Part shown: piece by piece, positions 50,927-59,611 of the stretch
Layout of the letters: every line of letters starts with the position of its first letter
Position numbering within the stretch: the stretch's first letter is position 1
Assembly: GCF_001570365.1 (NCBI RefSeq)
Contig: NZ_BBYK01000062.1
Span: 62,001 to 126,000, forward strand
Reading direction: 5' to 3'
DNA from: Microtetraspora fusca
GTDB lineage: Bacteria; Actinomycetota; Actinomycetes; Streptosporangiales; Streptosporangiaceae
DNA: 64,000 nt
The notes under the pieces: model-generated
Databases searched by the model: none
What the model was told of the DNA's origin: nothing
Seen by the model: only the letters and a program-made list of their open reading frames with translations
Translations under genes and position numbers: made by a program

Positions 50927-51790
50927 GTGGACGTGCAGACAATGCGCTGGTTCCTGTCCCTGTGTGAGACGGAGAACATGCGGGACACCGCGGCGGTCGA
51001 GAGGATCAACCAGTCGACGCTGTCGCGGGCGCTGGCCCGACTGGAGGCGGATCTCGGCGTCCGGCTCTTCCATCGGCACGGACGCCGGCTCGCGGTCAGC
51101 CGCTTCGGCGCGCTGTTCCGCGACCACGCCGCACGGGCGCTGGGCGAGCTGGACCAGGCGCGACGGCGGATCGACGCGCTCGCCAACCCCGACACCGGCC
51201 TGATCAGGCTGGGCTTCCTCCACTCCGTCGGACGGTGGCTGGTGCCGGAGGTGTTGCGCGACTATCGCGCCGTCACCCCCGGCATCCGTTTCGAACTGCG
51301 CCAGGGCTTCGCCCGCGAGATCTACGGGTGGCTGCGCGAGGGCGACATCGACGCCGCGCTGGTCACCCCGCCCCCGGACGGGAGCGGGGCGCGCTGGTTC
51401 CGCCTGCGGGAGCAGCAGCTCTGCCTGGCGCTGCCGGTCGACCATCCGCTGGCCGGCGTACCGGACCTGACGCTGCGACACCTGCGCGACGAGCCGTTCA
51501 TCGCCTTCGCGCCGACCACGGACCTGCGCCGGGTCATCGACGGGCTCTGCCAGGCGGCCGGCTTCGAGCCGGTGATCGCCTTCGAGAGCGAGGAGATCGC
51601 CACCGTTCGCGGCCTCATCGGCGCCGGGCTCGGGGTGGGCGTCCTGCCCCGGCCCGAGACGCCGGAGCACGACGACCCGGTGTACCGTCCCCTGGCTCCG
51701 GCGCAGCACCGGCCCATCGGCCTCGCCTGGGACCCGCACACGGACCCCACCCCGGCGACCGCCCGTTTCGTCGAGCACGTCGCAAGCTGA
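50927..51790 (+). CDS. LysR-family transcriptional regulator
   Basis: A 287-residue LysR protein. The N-terminal helix-turn-helix is MRWFLSLCETENMRDTAAVE then INQSTLSRALARLEADLGVRLF. The effector domain has RLGFLHSVGRWLVPEVLRDY and ends with GLIGAGLGVGVLPRPE. The start is uncertain: GTG 50927, GTG 50933 and ATG 50942 are all in frame, and none has a clear ribosome site. It is divergent from the MFS-hydrolase operon, its probable target. Confidence 0.9.
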   Translation: MDVQTMRWFLSLCETENMRDTAAVERINQSTLSRALARLEADLGVRLFHRHGRRLAVSRFGALFRDHAARALGELDQARRRIDALANPDTGLIRLGFLHSVGRWLVPEVLRDYRAVTPGIRFELRQGFAREIYGWLREGDIDAALVTPPPDGSGARWFRLREQQLCLALPVDHPLAGVPDLTLRHLRDEPFIAFAPTTDLRRVIDGLCQAAGFEPVIAFESEEIATVRGLIGAGLGVGVLPRPETPEHDDPVYRPLAPAQHRPIGLAWDPHTDPTPATARFVEHVAS

Positions 51791-51807
51791 CCCGGGCCGA
51801 TCGCCCG

Positions 51808-53004
51808 TCATCGGAGACGCGGCGTCGCCTCTCTTGGCTGCTCGATCATCCGCTGGAGGGACGCGCGGGTGACGATCGACGTCCCGGTCCACCGGTCCAG
51901 CACGCCCCGCTGCCCCAGAAGGATCAGCACAAGAAAAGCGAACAGGGGTAGCACGGTCAGGGACGACGACGCCTGGCCGAACGCCGCGACGGCGACAAGA
52001 GCCAGGTACGGCGCGGCGGTACGGACCGTCCTGCGGAGCCGCGACGCGTAGCCCGCGTGCACGAGGGCCGCGCCGAGAGCGGGTTCGCTGCTGACGGTGC
52101 CAACTGAAGTGCCGACTGAAGTGCCGCCTGCCACCGCGAGGTGCACGGCCGCCAGGCCCGGCGTGGCGCCGTCCCGCCGGATGGCCGGCACGGCCACGAA
52201 AAGGGCCAGCCCGACGAGCACGTAGCACAGCCCCGGCAGCCAGTCGCGCAGTGCGGACCCCTCGGGGAGGGGCGCGCCGGCGGCGAGGCCGTACGCGTGG
52301 ACCACGACGAGCCCGATGATCGGGGCGGCGAAGAACCACACGATGCCGTCCAAGAGCAGGCCGAGCGTCTGACGTCCCCGGCTCGGCGGAGCCAGGTCCG
52401 TACGCGGTGCGGGCCAGGCGGAGGGGAGCAGCCGGGCGAGGGGTCCCGCCGCCAGCCAGCCGCAGACGGCGCCCAGGGTGTTGATCCACAGGTCGTCGAT
52501 GTCGAACAGCCGATAGGGGCACGGATACAGTCCCCAGAGCCCGGTGAGCTGGGTGAGCTCCACCGCCAGCGAACCGGCGAAGCCGGCGAGCGTGGTCCGC
52601 GCGAGACCGAGCCGGTGGCGGTAGCGCAGCAGGAACCCCAGCGGAACGAACAGCAGGACATTGAATATGACTTGCAGGGAGGCCCGGCTGACGAGCGCGG
52701 CAAACAGCCCGGTGCCGACGTTCTCCCGGGCGATGTCGGCGAAACTCCCGAAGAGCTGGAGCTTCGGAGAGGCGAGCACCACCCTGGCCGCGCAGAAGCC
52801 CGGCGTGATCTTCGGAAGGGGGAACAGGGTGAACGCCACGACGCCGCAGCCGTACAGCACAACCAGCATGGCGACGACACCTGACCAGCCGCCTATCTGG
52901 CCGAACCTCCGGTATTGCCGCGAGACGAAGGGCAGGGTGAGGAGGGCGATGGCCAACGGTGCGAGAAAGAGGGCTGTTCTGCCCTGGGTCAGGTAGACGT
53001 CCAC
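51808..53004 (-). CDS. VanZ-like membrane protein with C-terminal RDD domain
   Basis: A 398-residue multi-pass membrane protein. The N-terminal half is VanZ-like: [52 protein letters not shown] and [20 protein letters not shown]. The C-terminal half is RDD-like ([19 protein letters not shown] and later [13 protein letters not shown]). VanZ proteins confer modest teicoplanin resistance in some hosts, but most actinobacterial members have no proven role. It starts at GTG 53004 with no obvious ribosome site, so a start nearby is possible. The stop is 17 bp from that of the convergent LysR gene. Confidence 0.85.
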   Translation of the reverse strand: MDVYLTQGRTALFLAPLAIALLTLPFVSRQYRRFGQIGGWSGVVAMLVVLYGCGVVAFTLFPLPKITPGFCAARVVLASPKLQLFGSFADIARENVGTGLFAALVSRASLQVIFNVLLFVPLGFLLRYRHRLGLARTTLAGFAGSLAVELTQLTGLWGLYPCPYRLFDIDDLWINTLGAVCGWLAAGPLARLLPSAWPAPRTDLAPPSRGRQTLGLLLDGIVWFFAAPIIGLVVVHAYGLAAGAPLPEGSALRDWLPGLCYVLVGLALFVAVPAIRRDGATPGLAAVHLAVAGGTSVGTSVGTVSSEPALGAALVHAGYASRLRRTVRTAAPYLALVAVAAFGQASSSLTVLPLFAFLVLILLGQRGVLDRWTGTSIVTRASLQRMIEQPREATPRLR

Positions 53005-53118
53005 GGGAGGGCGACCCTATCGAGGGGGAAGCTCCCCATCCAAACCCGAATGCGAAGAATGCGAAGTTCACTCTTCGACGGTCACCCCTGACAGGCGGCC
53101 CAGGGCGGTGACCCCGGC

Positions 53119-53262
53119 GCCCTCACGCCCTCACGCCCTCACGCCCTCACGCCCTCACGCCCTCACGCCCTCACGCCCTCACGCCCTCACGCCCTCACGC
53201 CCTCACGCCCTCACGCCCTCACGCCCTCACGCCCTCACGCCCTCACGCCCTCACGCCCTCAC
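53119..53262. repeat. Tandem repeat, 8 bp x 18
   Basis: Eighteen uninterrupted perfect copies of GCCCTCAC, 144 bp in all. An 8-bp unit is not frame-preserving, and no gene runs through it convincingly, so it is an intergenic satellite. Perfect copies imply recent slippage and probable length variation between strains. Confidence 0.97.
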
Positions 53263-53318
53263 CGGCGATTGTTCGCGGCGCGGCGTTCCGAGCCGGACCG
53301 GCGCGGCACGCTCCTGAG

Positions 53319-53349
53319 GGGTCGCCCCGCGGACGCCGCGGGGCGACCC
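53319..53349 (-). terminator. Intrinsic terminator after the GH13 gene
   Basis: Perfect 14-bp inverted repeat GGGTCGCCCCGCGG / CCGCGGGGCGACCC with a 3-nt loop, 7 bp past the glycoside hydrolase stop codon. Confidence 0.85.
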
Positions 53350-53356
53350 TGACGTT

Positions 53357-54592
53357 CTAGCCGAGCCGCCAGACGTGGAAGGCGGGGCCGTCGGCGGGCA
53401 GGACCACCGTTCCGTCCGCGCCGGGGACGAGATCGCCGCCTCCGTACAGCGGCGTCCCGGCGGCGCCGAGCGGCAGCCGTACCGGCTCGTGGGCCGCGCG
53501 GGCGGCGAGCACGAGCAGCCGCTCCCCCGCGCGTTCGCGCACGAAGGCGAGCGCGTCGGCGGAGGCGTGCAGCCAGCGCAGCCCGCCCTGCCGCAGGGCC
53601 GGTTCATCCCGGCGCAGCGCCGCGAGGCGGCGATAGGCGTCCAGCGTGCCGGTCCGCCACGTGTCCGTACGGTCCCAGGGCATGGTGCGGCGGCCGTCCT
53701 CACCCCAGGCGCCCTCCAGCCCGATCTCGTCCCCGGCGAGGACCATCGGGGCGCCGGGCAGGGTGAACATCAGCCCGGCGGCGATCTCCACGAGCGCCTC
53801 GTCTCCCCCGCAGACCGTGCGGATCCGCGCCGTGTCGTGCGAGCTCACGATCGACCACGAGTGGACGAGGGAGCGCCAGGACGTCCGGGCGGCGAAGGCG
53901 CGCATCGTCCGTACGACCTGGTCCCCCCCGAGGCGCGGGACGGACGCCGGCACGCCGAGGAAGGGCAGGCGCACCTCCGGACCGCGCAGCCAGGACCACA
54001 CCGGCCGGGTGAAGCCGGCGTAGTTCATCGTGCCGTGCCAGCCGTCGCCGTCGAGGTCGCCGGACGCGTCGTGGGCGTGCTCGGCGACGAGCAGCGCGTC
54101 CGGGTTCTCCTCCGCCGCCACGCGCCTGACACGCGCCGCGACCTCCCGGGTGAGGTCGGTCTCGCGCAGGCGGCCGGTCATGTCGGCGACGTCGATCCGC
54201 CACCCGTCCAGCCCGAAGCGCAGCCACCTGCGGACGACGGAGTCGGCGTCGTCGGCCATCAGACGGCCGAGGCGCTCGCCGGCCCAGTTCAGCTTCGGCA
54301 GGGAGGGCACGCCCATCCACGCCTCGTAGCCGAGGGCGTCGTCGCCGAAGTGGAACATCTCCCGCTCCGCGGCGTCCTTGTCCCGCACCGCGGCCGTGAA
54401 CCACGGGTGGGTGGAGCCGCAGTGGTTGGTCGTGAGGTCGCCGAGGATCCGGAGGCCCCGGCGGTGCGCCTCGTCGACGAGCCTCCGGTACGCGGCGTCG
54501 CCGCCCAGCAGCGGGGCGGTGAGCAGATCTTCGACCCCGAGCTGGTCATCCGCGCCTCCACCGCCGCCTGCCCCTCCGGCCTCCGCCGGCAT
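53357..54592 (-). pseudogene. GH13 alpha-amylase-family hydrolase, N-terminally truncated
   Basis: A 411-residue reading frame covering the latter two thirds of a GH13 enzyme of the maltodextrin glucosidase/neopullulanase type. Present are LLGGDAAYRRLVDEAHRRGL, ILGDLTTNHCG, the nucleophile region FGLDGWRIDVADM, the acid Glu in LLVAEHAHD and the third catalytic residue in IVSSHDTARIR, plus a C-terminal beta domain. Missing are the first barrel strands and any N-terminal domain, normally about 150-200 residues. The frame begins with a glycine run unlike the family. Upstream DNA up to 54780 holds no matching exon-like continuation in any frame I could recognise. The gene is probably inactive despite intact catalytic residues. 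Confidence 0.65.
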
Positions 54593-54780
54593 TCCGTCGG
54601 CGTCTAGCGCGATCTCGCCACCGCGCGTACGTGCCGTACGGGGTGGGGCTCGACGCGCTCAGCGGGTGCCGAACGGTGCGGGCGCCTCCGGCACGCAACC
54701 GGCGGCTCTGACGTTGACGACCGTGCCGGTCGGCGGTCTCGCGGCGAAGCCGTTCCGCTGGACCTGACGCGACCGCGGGG

Positions 54781-55038
54781 TCAGTGGGCGTGCCGGTAGG
54801 CGATCCGGCGCTCGGCGAGGAGTCCGCCGACGCCCGGGAGGAGGGCGAGGAGTTTCGCCCGCCCGTCCGCGCCCGGATGGCGCAGCGTGCCGACGACGAC
54901 GAACAGGTACGCGCAGCCGTGGGCGGGGCCGAGCAGCGACGAGATCTCCGGAACGTGCACGGTGAAGAGGTTGGCCAGCATGAGAACCAAGGTGACCACC
55001 TCGGCCGCGGCGGCGATGCGGAGAAGGCGTGACGGCAT
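54781..55038 (-). CDS. Small integral membrane protein (DUF3817-like)
   Basis: An 85-residue membrane protein with about three helices: LLRIAAAAEVVTLVLMLANL, a second including LLGPAHGCAYLFVVVGT, and LLALLPGVGGLLAERR. The HGCAY stretch and the terminal helix ending in basic residues resemble the DUF3817 family, which has no known function. The ATG at 55038 is preceded by GGGAG and lies 5 bp after the stop of the next membrane protein gene. Confidence 0.7.
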   Translation of the reverse strand: MPSRLLRIAAAAEVVTLVLMLANLFTVHVPEISSLLGPAHGCAYLFVVVGTLRHPGADGRAKLLALLPGVGGLLAERRIAYRHAH

Positions 55039-55043
55039 GGAGG

Positions 55044-55520
55044 TCAGACTCCCGTGGTCGATCCGGGCCGGATGATCATCAGTACGGTGACGACGGCCCA
55101 GAGAAGGTTGAAGACGCCGGTGCACATGGCCAGCCGGCTCCCTACGCGCCGGCCGACCGCCACGTCGCCGGTGGCCGGCGCGGAGACGCCGTCGAGCGCG
55201 GCCTGCTGGCTGGGCAGGACGAGCAGGGCGAGGACGGCGGCGGCCGCCGCGGTGAGCACGATCGAGGTGATCAGCCAGGCGTCGCCGAGAACGTGCAGGC
55301 TGCTCGCGGTCGCGAACCCGAAGACGGGGACGACAACGCCGATCGCGGCGTAGACGCGGCAGATCCGGTGCAGGGTGCGCAGCGTCGCGAGGGCGGCGAC
55401 GTCGTCCCGATCGGCCTGCGCGCGGCGCAGGGCCGGGGGGAACATGCTGGCGGCGACGGCGACCGGCCCGACCGCGAGGATCGCGGCCAGCACATGGACG
55501 GAGAGGAAGAGTTTCGTCAC
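55044..55520 (-). CDS. Integral membrane protein (DUF2269-like), function unknown
   Basis: A 158-residue protein with four hydrophobic segments (KLFLSVHVLAAILAVGPVAV; YAAIGVVVPVFGFATA; SIVLTAAAAAVLALLVLP; GVFNLLWAVVTVLMII). The first helix carries a histidine, as do related heme-handling or quinone-linked membrane families, but no cofactor site can be assigned. It starts at GTG 55520 with GGAG before it. Arranged with its neighbours as a short run of minus-strand genes. Confidence 0.7.
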   Translation of the reverse strand: MTKLFLSVHVLAAILAVGPVAVAASMFPPALRRAQADRDDVAALATLRTLHRICRVYAAIGVVVPVFGFATASSLHVLGDAWLITSIVLTAAAAAVLALLVLPSQQAALDGVSAPATGDVAVGRRVGSRLAMCTGVFNLLWAVVTVLMIIRPGSTTGV

Positions 55521-55536
55521 GTGGGGGCTCCGGGCG

Positions 55537-55842
55537 TCAGGCAGACCGGCGGCGGCCGGTGACCTTCGAGGACGGCAGGCGACCGGCTTTCGACGTGCCG
55601 GCCATGCTGTCGCCGTGGACGGTCACGTCGAAGGCGAGGTTCAGGCGCGGGGGCCTGGTGGTGGACTGCACCCAGGTGAGGCGGTCGCCGTCGAGGGCCA
55701 CCTCCCGGAGTTCCACGGCCTCTCCGGCCCCCGTGGCCGTGCCGTACAGGGTTCCGCCGTCCTGGACGCGCAGGTCCAGGACGGCGTCCATCGTGCCGAT
55801 CGGCGTGCGGACGGTGAGATCCCAGGTTCCTTCGACGGACAT
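55537..55842 (-). CDS. Hypothetical small beta-rich protein
   Basis: A 101-residue protein. The alternation WDLTVRTPIGTMDAVLDLRV, GGTLYGTATGAGEAVELREV and LNLAFDVTVHGDSMAGTSKA suggests a small beta-barrel or lipocalin-like fold. Proteins of this size and pattern occur in actinomycetes without assigned function. The ATG at 55842 was used. It lies between a membrane protein gene and a PfpI-family gene on the same strand. Confidence 0.65.
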   Translation of the reverse strand: MSVEGTWDLTVRTPIGTMDAVLDLRVQDGGTLYGTATGAGEAVELREVALDGDRLTWVQSTTRPPRLNLAFDVTVHGDSMAGTSKAGRLPSSKVTGRRRSA

Positions 55843-55893
55843 GCGGATTCCTGACTTCGTTCGGGTTCGGATTCGGGTGGAGGGGGTCGGGCG

Positions 55894-56634
55894 TCAGAGC
55901 GCGGCGGGGGCCGGTCCGTACGCACGCCAGACGACGCCGCGGCGCTCGTAGGCGAACAGCGTCTCCACGGCGTGCGCGATCCGCGGACCGAGCTCGCGTT
56001 CGAGCAGGTAGAGGCCGAGGTCCAGGCCGGAGGTGACGCCCGCGGCGGTCACCAGGTCGCCGTCGTCCACGACGCGCGCCCGCACGCCGACGGCGCCGGT
56101 GGCGTCGAGCAGGTCCATCCCCAGGTGGTGGGTGGTGGCGTGCCTGCCCTCGATCAGCCCGGCCATCGCCAGGATCAGGGAGCCGCCGCAGACGGTCGCC
56201 ACGGTCACACCGGGTCGTTCGACGGCGTCCTTGAGCAGACGGGGCAGGTCGGTCCGCAGGGTGCGACCGAGCAGAACCGGGATGCTCTCGTCCCCGTTCG
56301 CCCGGGGGGCGCCGCCGTCCACGCCGCCGGTCTCGTCGTCTTCCGGGCCGCCGTCCGTGCCGCCGGTCTCGTCGTCTTCCGGATCGCCGGTCTCGGTGAC
56401 GCGCCCGGCCGCGCCGGGGACGAGGACGAGGTCGGCGCTCGCGGGATCGAGCCGGGTGGTCGCCGTGAGCGTGAGGCCACCCGTGCCACTGGGCACCTCG
56501 CGAGGGCCTTCCGCGGAGACGAGTTCGACGGTCAACGCGCCGCCTGACGCGGTGCCGCCCGCGTGGAGGACCTCGAACGGGGCGATGACGTCGAGCGGAT
56601 CGAATCCGTCGAAAAGGATGACTTGGGCGTGCAT
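55894..56634 (-). CDS. DJ-1/PfpI-family protein with acidic internal repeat
   Basis: A 246-residue protein of the DJ-1/PfpI (isocyanide-hydratase/AraC-N-like) type. It starts HAQVILFDGFDPLDVIAPFE and has the nucleophile elbow VATVCGGSLILAMAGLIEG followed by ATTHH. An insertion at roughly residues 83-110 is acidic and repetitive (PEDDETGG twice), encoded by a 36-bp DNA duplication. The core otherwise appears intact, so the loop probably projects from the surface. Function is not known; relatives hydrate isocyanides or act on glyoxals. Confidence 0.82.
   Translation of the reverse strand: MHAQVILFDGFDPLDVIAPFEVLHAGGTASGGALTVELVSAEGPREVPSGTGGLTLTATTRLDPASADLVLVPGAAGRVTETGDPEDDETGGTDGGPEDDETGGVDGGAPRANGDESIPVLLGRTLRTDLPRLLKDAVERPGVTVATVCGGSLILAMAGLIEGRHATTHHLGMDLLDATGAVGVRARVVDDGDLVTAAGVTSGLDLGLYLLERELGPRIAHAVETLFAYERRGVVWRAYGPAPAAL
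56311..56382. repeat. In-frame 36-bp tandem duplication inside the PfpI-family gene
   Basis: Two adjacent 36-bp copies that differ at two positions. Because 36 is a multiple of three, the reading frame is kept and 12 residues are repeated. Confidence 0.9.
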
Positions 56635-56960
56635 TCGGGATTCCGTTCCATGCGGATCTGGCGGGTCCTTTTGTGGGAGGCGCCGTCGACGGTAGCCAGC
56701 GGCCCCCGCGCGTCGCCAGCGGCAGGAATGCCAACAGTCAACGGATTCTCGCCAACGGGTCCCGACACTGCCCGCGCTTCCGCGCGTACGGCTGAGCTGC
56801 GCGAAGAGAAGTGGCAGGAAAGGCCATGCCACCGCGTGTTGCGGCAGGTCGCGAGTCCCGCCTGGAGGAGTCGCTCTATGGGCGGATCCTCGGTTCGCGG
56901 GTGCCGTACCGGACCTGGTCCAGACACACCGTCCGGCGCGACCACGGCTCCGCCGTCCGG
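56635..56960. other. Intergenic region upstream of the PfpI-family gene
   Basis: About 326 bp that must include the promoter of the PfpI-family gene. No gene, repeat or clear hairpin was recognised. It abuts the TetR operator at 56961. Confidence 0.5.
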
Positions 56961-57000
56961 CGTTTAGGAATGATCGTTCTTGACTGATTGTTCCTAAACG
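56961..57000. promoter_or_regulatory. TetR operator: perfect 10-bp inverted repeat
   Basis: CGTTTAGGAA (56961-56970) and TTCCTAAACG (56991-57000) are perfect inverted copies separated by 20 bp. Inside lie two further related elements (GAACGATCA and GAACAATCA on the minus strand). It ends 15 bp before the TetR start and overlaps its promoter, so repression by the encoded protein is very likely. Confidence 0.8.
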
Positions 57001-57009
57001 CTCTATGGT
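56980..57009 (+). promoter_or_regulatory. Promoter of the TetR gene
   Basis: TTGACT (56980-56985) and TATGGT (57004-57009) are 18 bp apart. Transcription would begin near 57016, the A of the start codon, giving a leaderless message. Confidence 0.6.
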
Positions 57010-57015
57010 CATCAC

Positions 57016-57513
57016 ATGGGCCGACCGAGAGGGTTTGACGAGACCGAGGTGGTGCGAGCGGCGGCGGCGCTGTTCGCGCACCGGGCGTACGACGGCGTCT
57101 CCATCGACGACCTGGTCGCCCACCTTGGCGTCCACCGCAACAGCCTGTACAAGACGTTCGGCAGCAAGCGCGGCCTGTACATGGCCGCCCTGCGCTGGCA
57201 CGTGGAGAACCAGGCACGTCCGCTGATCGCCGCGATCGGCGAGGCCCGCGACTTCGCCGAAGCGGCACACCGGGCCCTCGCCGTCCACGGGGACGGTTCG
57301 GCCCTGGACCTGCTCCTGATGGCGGCGGTCGAACGCGCACCGGCGGACCCGGAGGTCGCCGCCGAGGTCACCGCGGTCCTCGACGCCCTGGACGAGGCGC
57401 TCGCCGCCGACGACGGCGCCCCCGCGCCGGGGCCGGCGGGCACCCTCACCTCGGCGCTGCTCGGACTCCGGCTGCGCGCGAGGACGACGTCGTCCGGCGC
57501 CGGGCCCGAGTAG
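57016..57513 (+). CDS. TetR-family transcriptional regulator
   Basis: A 165-residue regulator, short for the family. The helix-turn-helix is clear: VVRAAAALFAHRAYDGVSID, LVAHLGVHRNSLYKTFGSKRG. The C-terminal domain is brief and ends in ARTTSSGAGPE. The sequence starts MGRPRGFDE, as in TetR regulators of redox or drug responses. There is no ribosome site before the ATG, consistent with leaderless translation. A perfect operator overlaps its promoter. Targets may include itself, the following small gene or the divergent PfpI gene. Confidence 0.92.
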   Translation: MGRPRGFDETEVVRAAAALFAHRAYDGVSIDDLVAHLGVHRNSLYKTFGSKRGLYMAALRWHVENQARPLIAAIGEARDFAEAAHRALAVHGDGSALDLLLMAAVERAPADPEVAAEVTAVLDALDEALAADDGAPAPGPAGTLTSALLGLRLRARTTSSGAGPE

Positions 57514-57591
57514 GCGGGCGCCGCTCTGGCGCGGCGCCTTTCCCCCGCGATTCCTCCCACAATCCTGACCCTTCTGTATAAGGAGCACGAC

Positions 57592-57948
57592 ATGGCACGA
57601 GTGCAGATCGACGGCGACACGCTGGTCGTCGTCATCGAGGGGCTGGACAAGCTCTGGGCGCTGAAGAGCCGTCTGACCATTCCGCTGTCCAACGTGCGCG
57701 GCGCCACCCACGACCCAGGCGTGATCATGGAGTCCAAGGGCGTCCGCGCCCCGGGGACGCACGTGCCCGGCGTGATCACCGCCGGCTCCTTCCACCTCGA
57801 CGGCGAGCGGGTCTTCTGGGACGTGCAGAACCCCGCCAAGGCCGTCGTCATCGAACTCGCCGACGAGCGCTACGCCCGCCTCGTCGTACAGGTCGACGAC
57901 CCTCGCGCCACCGTCGCGCTCATCGAAGGCGCCGTCTTCCGCGCCTGA
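57592..57948 (+). CDS. Conserved hypothetical protein (PH-like)
   Basis: A 118-residue beta-rich protein with one C-terminal helix-like stretch. Segments include LVVVIEGLDKLWALKSRLTI, LSNVRGATHDPGVI, and DVQNPAKAVVIELADERYAR near the end. Proteins of this type, common in actinomycetes, resemble a bacterial PH-like fold; no function is established. The ATG at 57592 follows AAGGAGCACGAC. It is 78 bp after the TetR gene and may be under its control. Confidence 0.78.
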   Translation: MARVQIDGDTLVVVIEGLDKLWALKSRLTIPLSNVRGATHDPGVIMESKGVRAPGTHVPGVITAGSFHLDGERVFWDVQNPAKAVVIELADERYARLVVQVDDPRATVALIEGAVFRA

Positions 57949-58004
57949 TCGCACCGGCCCGACCACCCACCCCACCCGGACCTACCCCCAAGGAACGAAT
58001 CCCC

Positions 58005-59057
58005 ATGCCCCTGCGCCGAATCGCGCTCACCATGCTCCTGACCGCGGCCACGACGATCGCCGCCTCCCCCGCGCACGCCGCGCCGCGCCAGGTCCCGGCC
58101 GAGGACCGCGAGGTGGTGTTCACCGTCGAAGGCACCCGGACCTACGGCACCCTGCACGTGCCCGCGCACCGCAGCGGCCAGCGGTTGCCCGGCGCACTGC
58201 TGCTGCCCGGCAGCGGGCCGACCGACCGCAACGGCGACCAGCCTCCGGTGCTGACGCCGGGCACCCTGGCGAAGGTCGCGTCCGCGCTGAGTGAAGACAA
58301 GATCATCACGTTGCGTTTCGACAAGTACGGCAGCGGCAGGACCGGCCTGGGCGCCTACGCGGGCCACCCTGAGGACATCGACTACCCGGCCTTCGTGCGC
58401 CAGGCGACGGCCGCTTACACCCTGCTGCTCCGGCAGCCCGAGACCGACCGGCGGGCCGTGTCCGTGATCGGGCACAGCGAAGGGGCGATGACCGCACTGA
58501 TGATCGCCGACGAGGTGCGGCCGCGCCCGGCGGGCCTGGCGCTCCTGCAGCCCCAGGCGCTCCGCCTGCTGGACCTGGTCGCCCTGCAACTGCACGACCA
58601 GATCGCCAAGGCGACCGAGGCCGGGCAGTTCACTCCCGAGCAGCGACGCGTCATCGACGCGGCCGTCGACCGCGCGATCGGCGACCTGCGCGCCCACCGC
58701 CCGGTCGACACCACCGACCTGCCCGCGCCCGTCGCCCAGCTCTTCCAGTCGTTCCAGGGGGTCAACCGGCGCTTCCTCGACACCGACGACGCCATCTATC
58801 CCCCGGACGTCGCACGCCGCCTCCACCCCGGCACCCGCGTCCTGCTGACCTGCGGAACCAATGACCCGCAGGTGCCCTGCGCCACCACGGACGCGCTGAC
58901 CGAGGCCCTGCGGCGGGCCCACACCACCGGCCCCGGACGCGTCGTGCTCCAGGGCATCGACCACAACCTGCGCGACGCCGCCCATCCCGACGTCCTCGCC
59001 GCGAACGCTCTCGCCGCCCTGCGCGGGTTCACCTCCCCCTGGCGACACGGCCGGTAG
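58005..59057 (+). CDS. Secreted alpha/beta hydrolase
   Basis: A 350-residue exported hydrolase. The signal peptide is MPLRRIALTMLLTAATTIAA with cleavage after AHA. The oxyanion segment is ALLLPGSGPTDRNGDQP; the nucleophile elbow is VIGHSEGAMTALMIA; the late histidine lies in LQGIDHNLRDAAHPD. It resembles the Est/YqiA-like serine esterases of the BAAT/dipeptidyl type seen near membrane stress genes. A cysteine pair (TCGTNDPQVPC) could form a disulfide outside the cell. The ATG at 58005 follows AAGGAACG. Confidence 0.87.
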   Translation: MPLRRIALTMLLTAATTIAASPAHAAPRQVPAEDREVVFTVEGTRTYGTLHVPAHRSGQRLPGALLLPGSGPTDRNGDQPPVLTPGTLAKVASALSEDKIITLRFDKYGSGRTGLGAYAGHPEDIDYPAFVRQATAAYTLLLRQPETDRRAVSVIGHSEGAMTALMIADEVRPRPAGLALLQPQALRLLDLVALQLHDQIAKATEAGQFTPEQRRVIDAAVDRAIGDLRAHRPVDTTDLPAPVAQLFQSFQGVNRRFLDTDDAIYPPDVARRLHPGTRVLLTCGTNDPQVPCATTDALTEALRRAHTTGPGRVVLQGIDHNLRDAAHPDVLAANALAALRGFTSPWRHGR

Positions 59058-59093
59058 CGCAGCCGTTGCCACTGTCGGGGCCGTCGCCTCCGG

Positions 59094-59489
59094 CTAGATG
59101 TCGGCCGATCGCAGGTGCGTGGTGTCCACCCGATGCCCCGCGTCCTCGAGGACGGCGACGGCCTCCTTGACCCTCGGCTCGGGCACGAGCACCAGATCGG
59201 CGTGGAACGTCGAGGCGACGAAGACCGGGATCGCCGCCTCGGCCAGCGGCCCCACGATCGCCGCCAGCATGCCGGGCACGTCCAGGCTGTGCGCGGTCGT
59301 CCCGCCGTACAGGCCGATCCACCGATCGCCGGACCCCGTCGGCCAGGTCTCACGGACGACGGTGAGGCCCTCAGGGGCGCGAACCAGCGCGATCCACTCG
59401 TCGTCCTCGGGGAACGTCGCGTGCGGCAGGTGCTCGACGGCGAATACGGACGGCACGACGCCCAGGCGCTGAGCAGCGGGTGAGTTCAT
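59094..59489 (-). CDS. ACT-domain protein (CASTOR-like)
   Basis: A 131-residue protein with tandem ACT-like folds: VVPSVFAVEHLPHATFPE, then EDDEWIALVRAPEGLTVV and, in the second half, HSLDVPGMLAAIVGPLAEAA with PVFVASTFHADLVLVPE. This fits small bacterial ACT proteins that bind amino acids and are related to CASTOR. The ligand is not known. It converges on the hydrolase gene, with 36 bp between the stop codons. ATG 59489 was chosen as the only start near the fold. Confidence 0.82.
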   Translation of the reverse strand: MNSPAAQRLGVVPSVFAVEHLPHATFPEDDEWIALVRAPEGLTVVRETWPTGSGDRWIGLYGGTTAHSLDVPGMLAAIVGPLAEAAIPVFVASTFHADLVLVPEPRVKEAVAVLEDAGHRVDTTHLRSADI

Positions 59490-59611
59490 AGAACGTATGT
59501 ACCAGAAGCGCGGCCGCGTCGTGGTCGCGACCGGGAGCCTGTGCACAACGACCGTCGTGAATGGTCCGGACGCCCCAGACGCCGACCTCGGTGTACCCGG
59601 GTCCACCTTGC

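Noticed and set aside
53108-53317. ORF coding SRPHALTP repeats
   Set aside because: It is the translation of the 8-bp array; three units give eight residues by chance, and there is no ribosome site or family.
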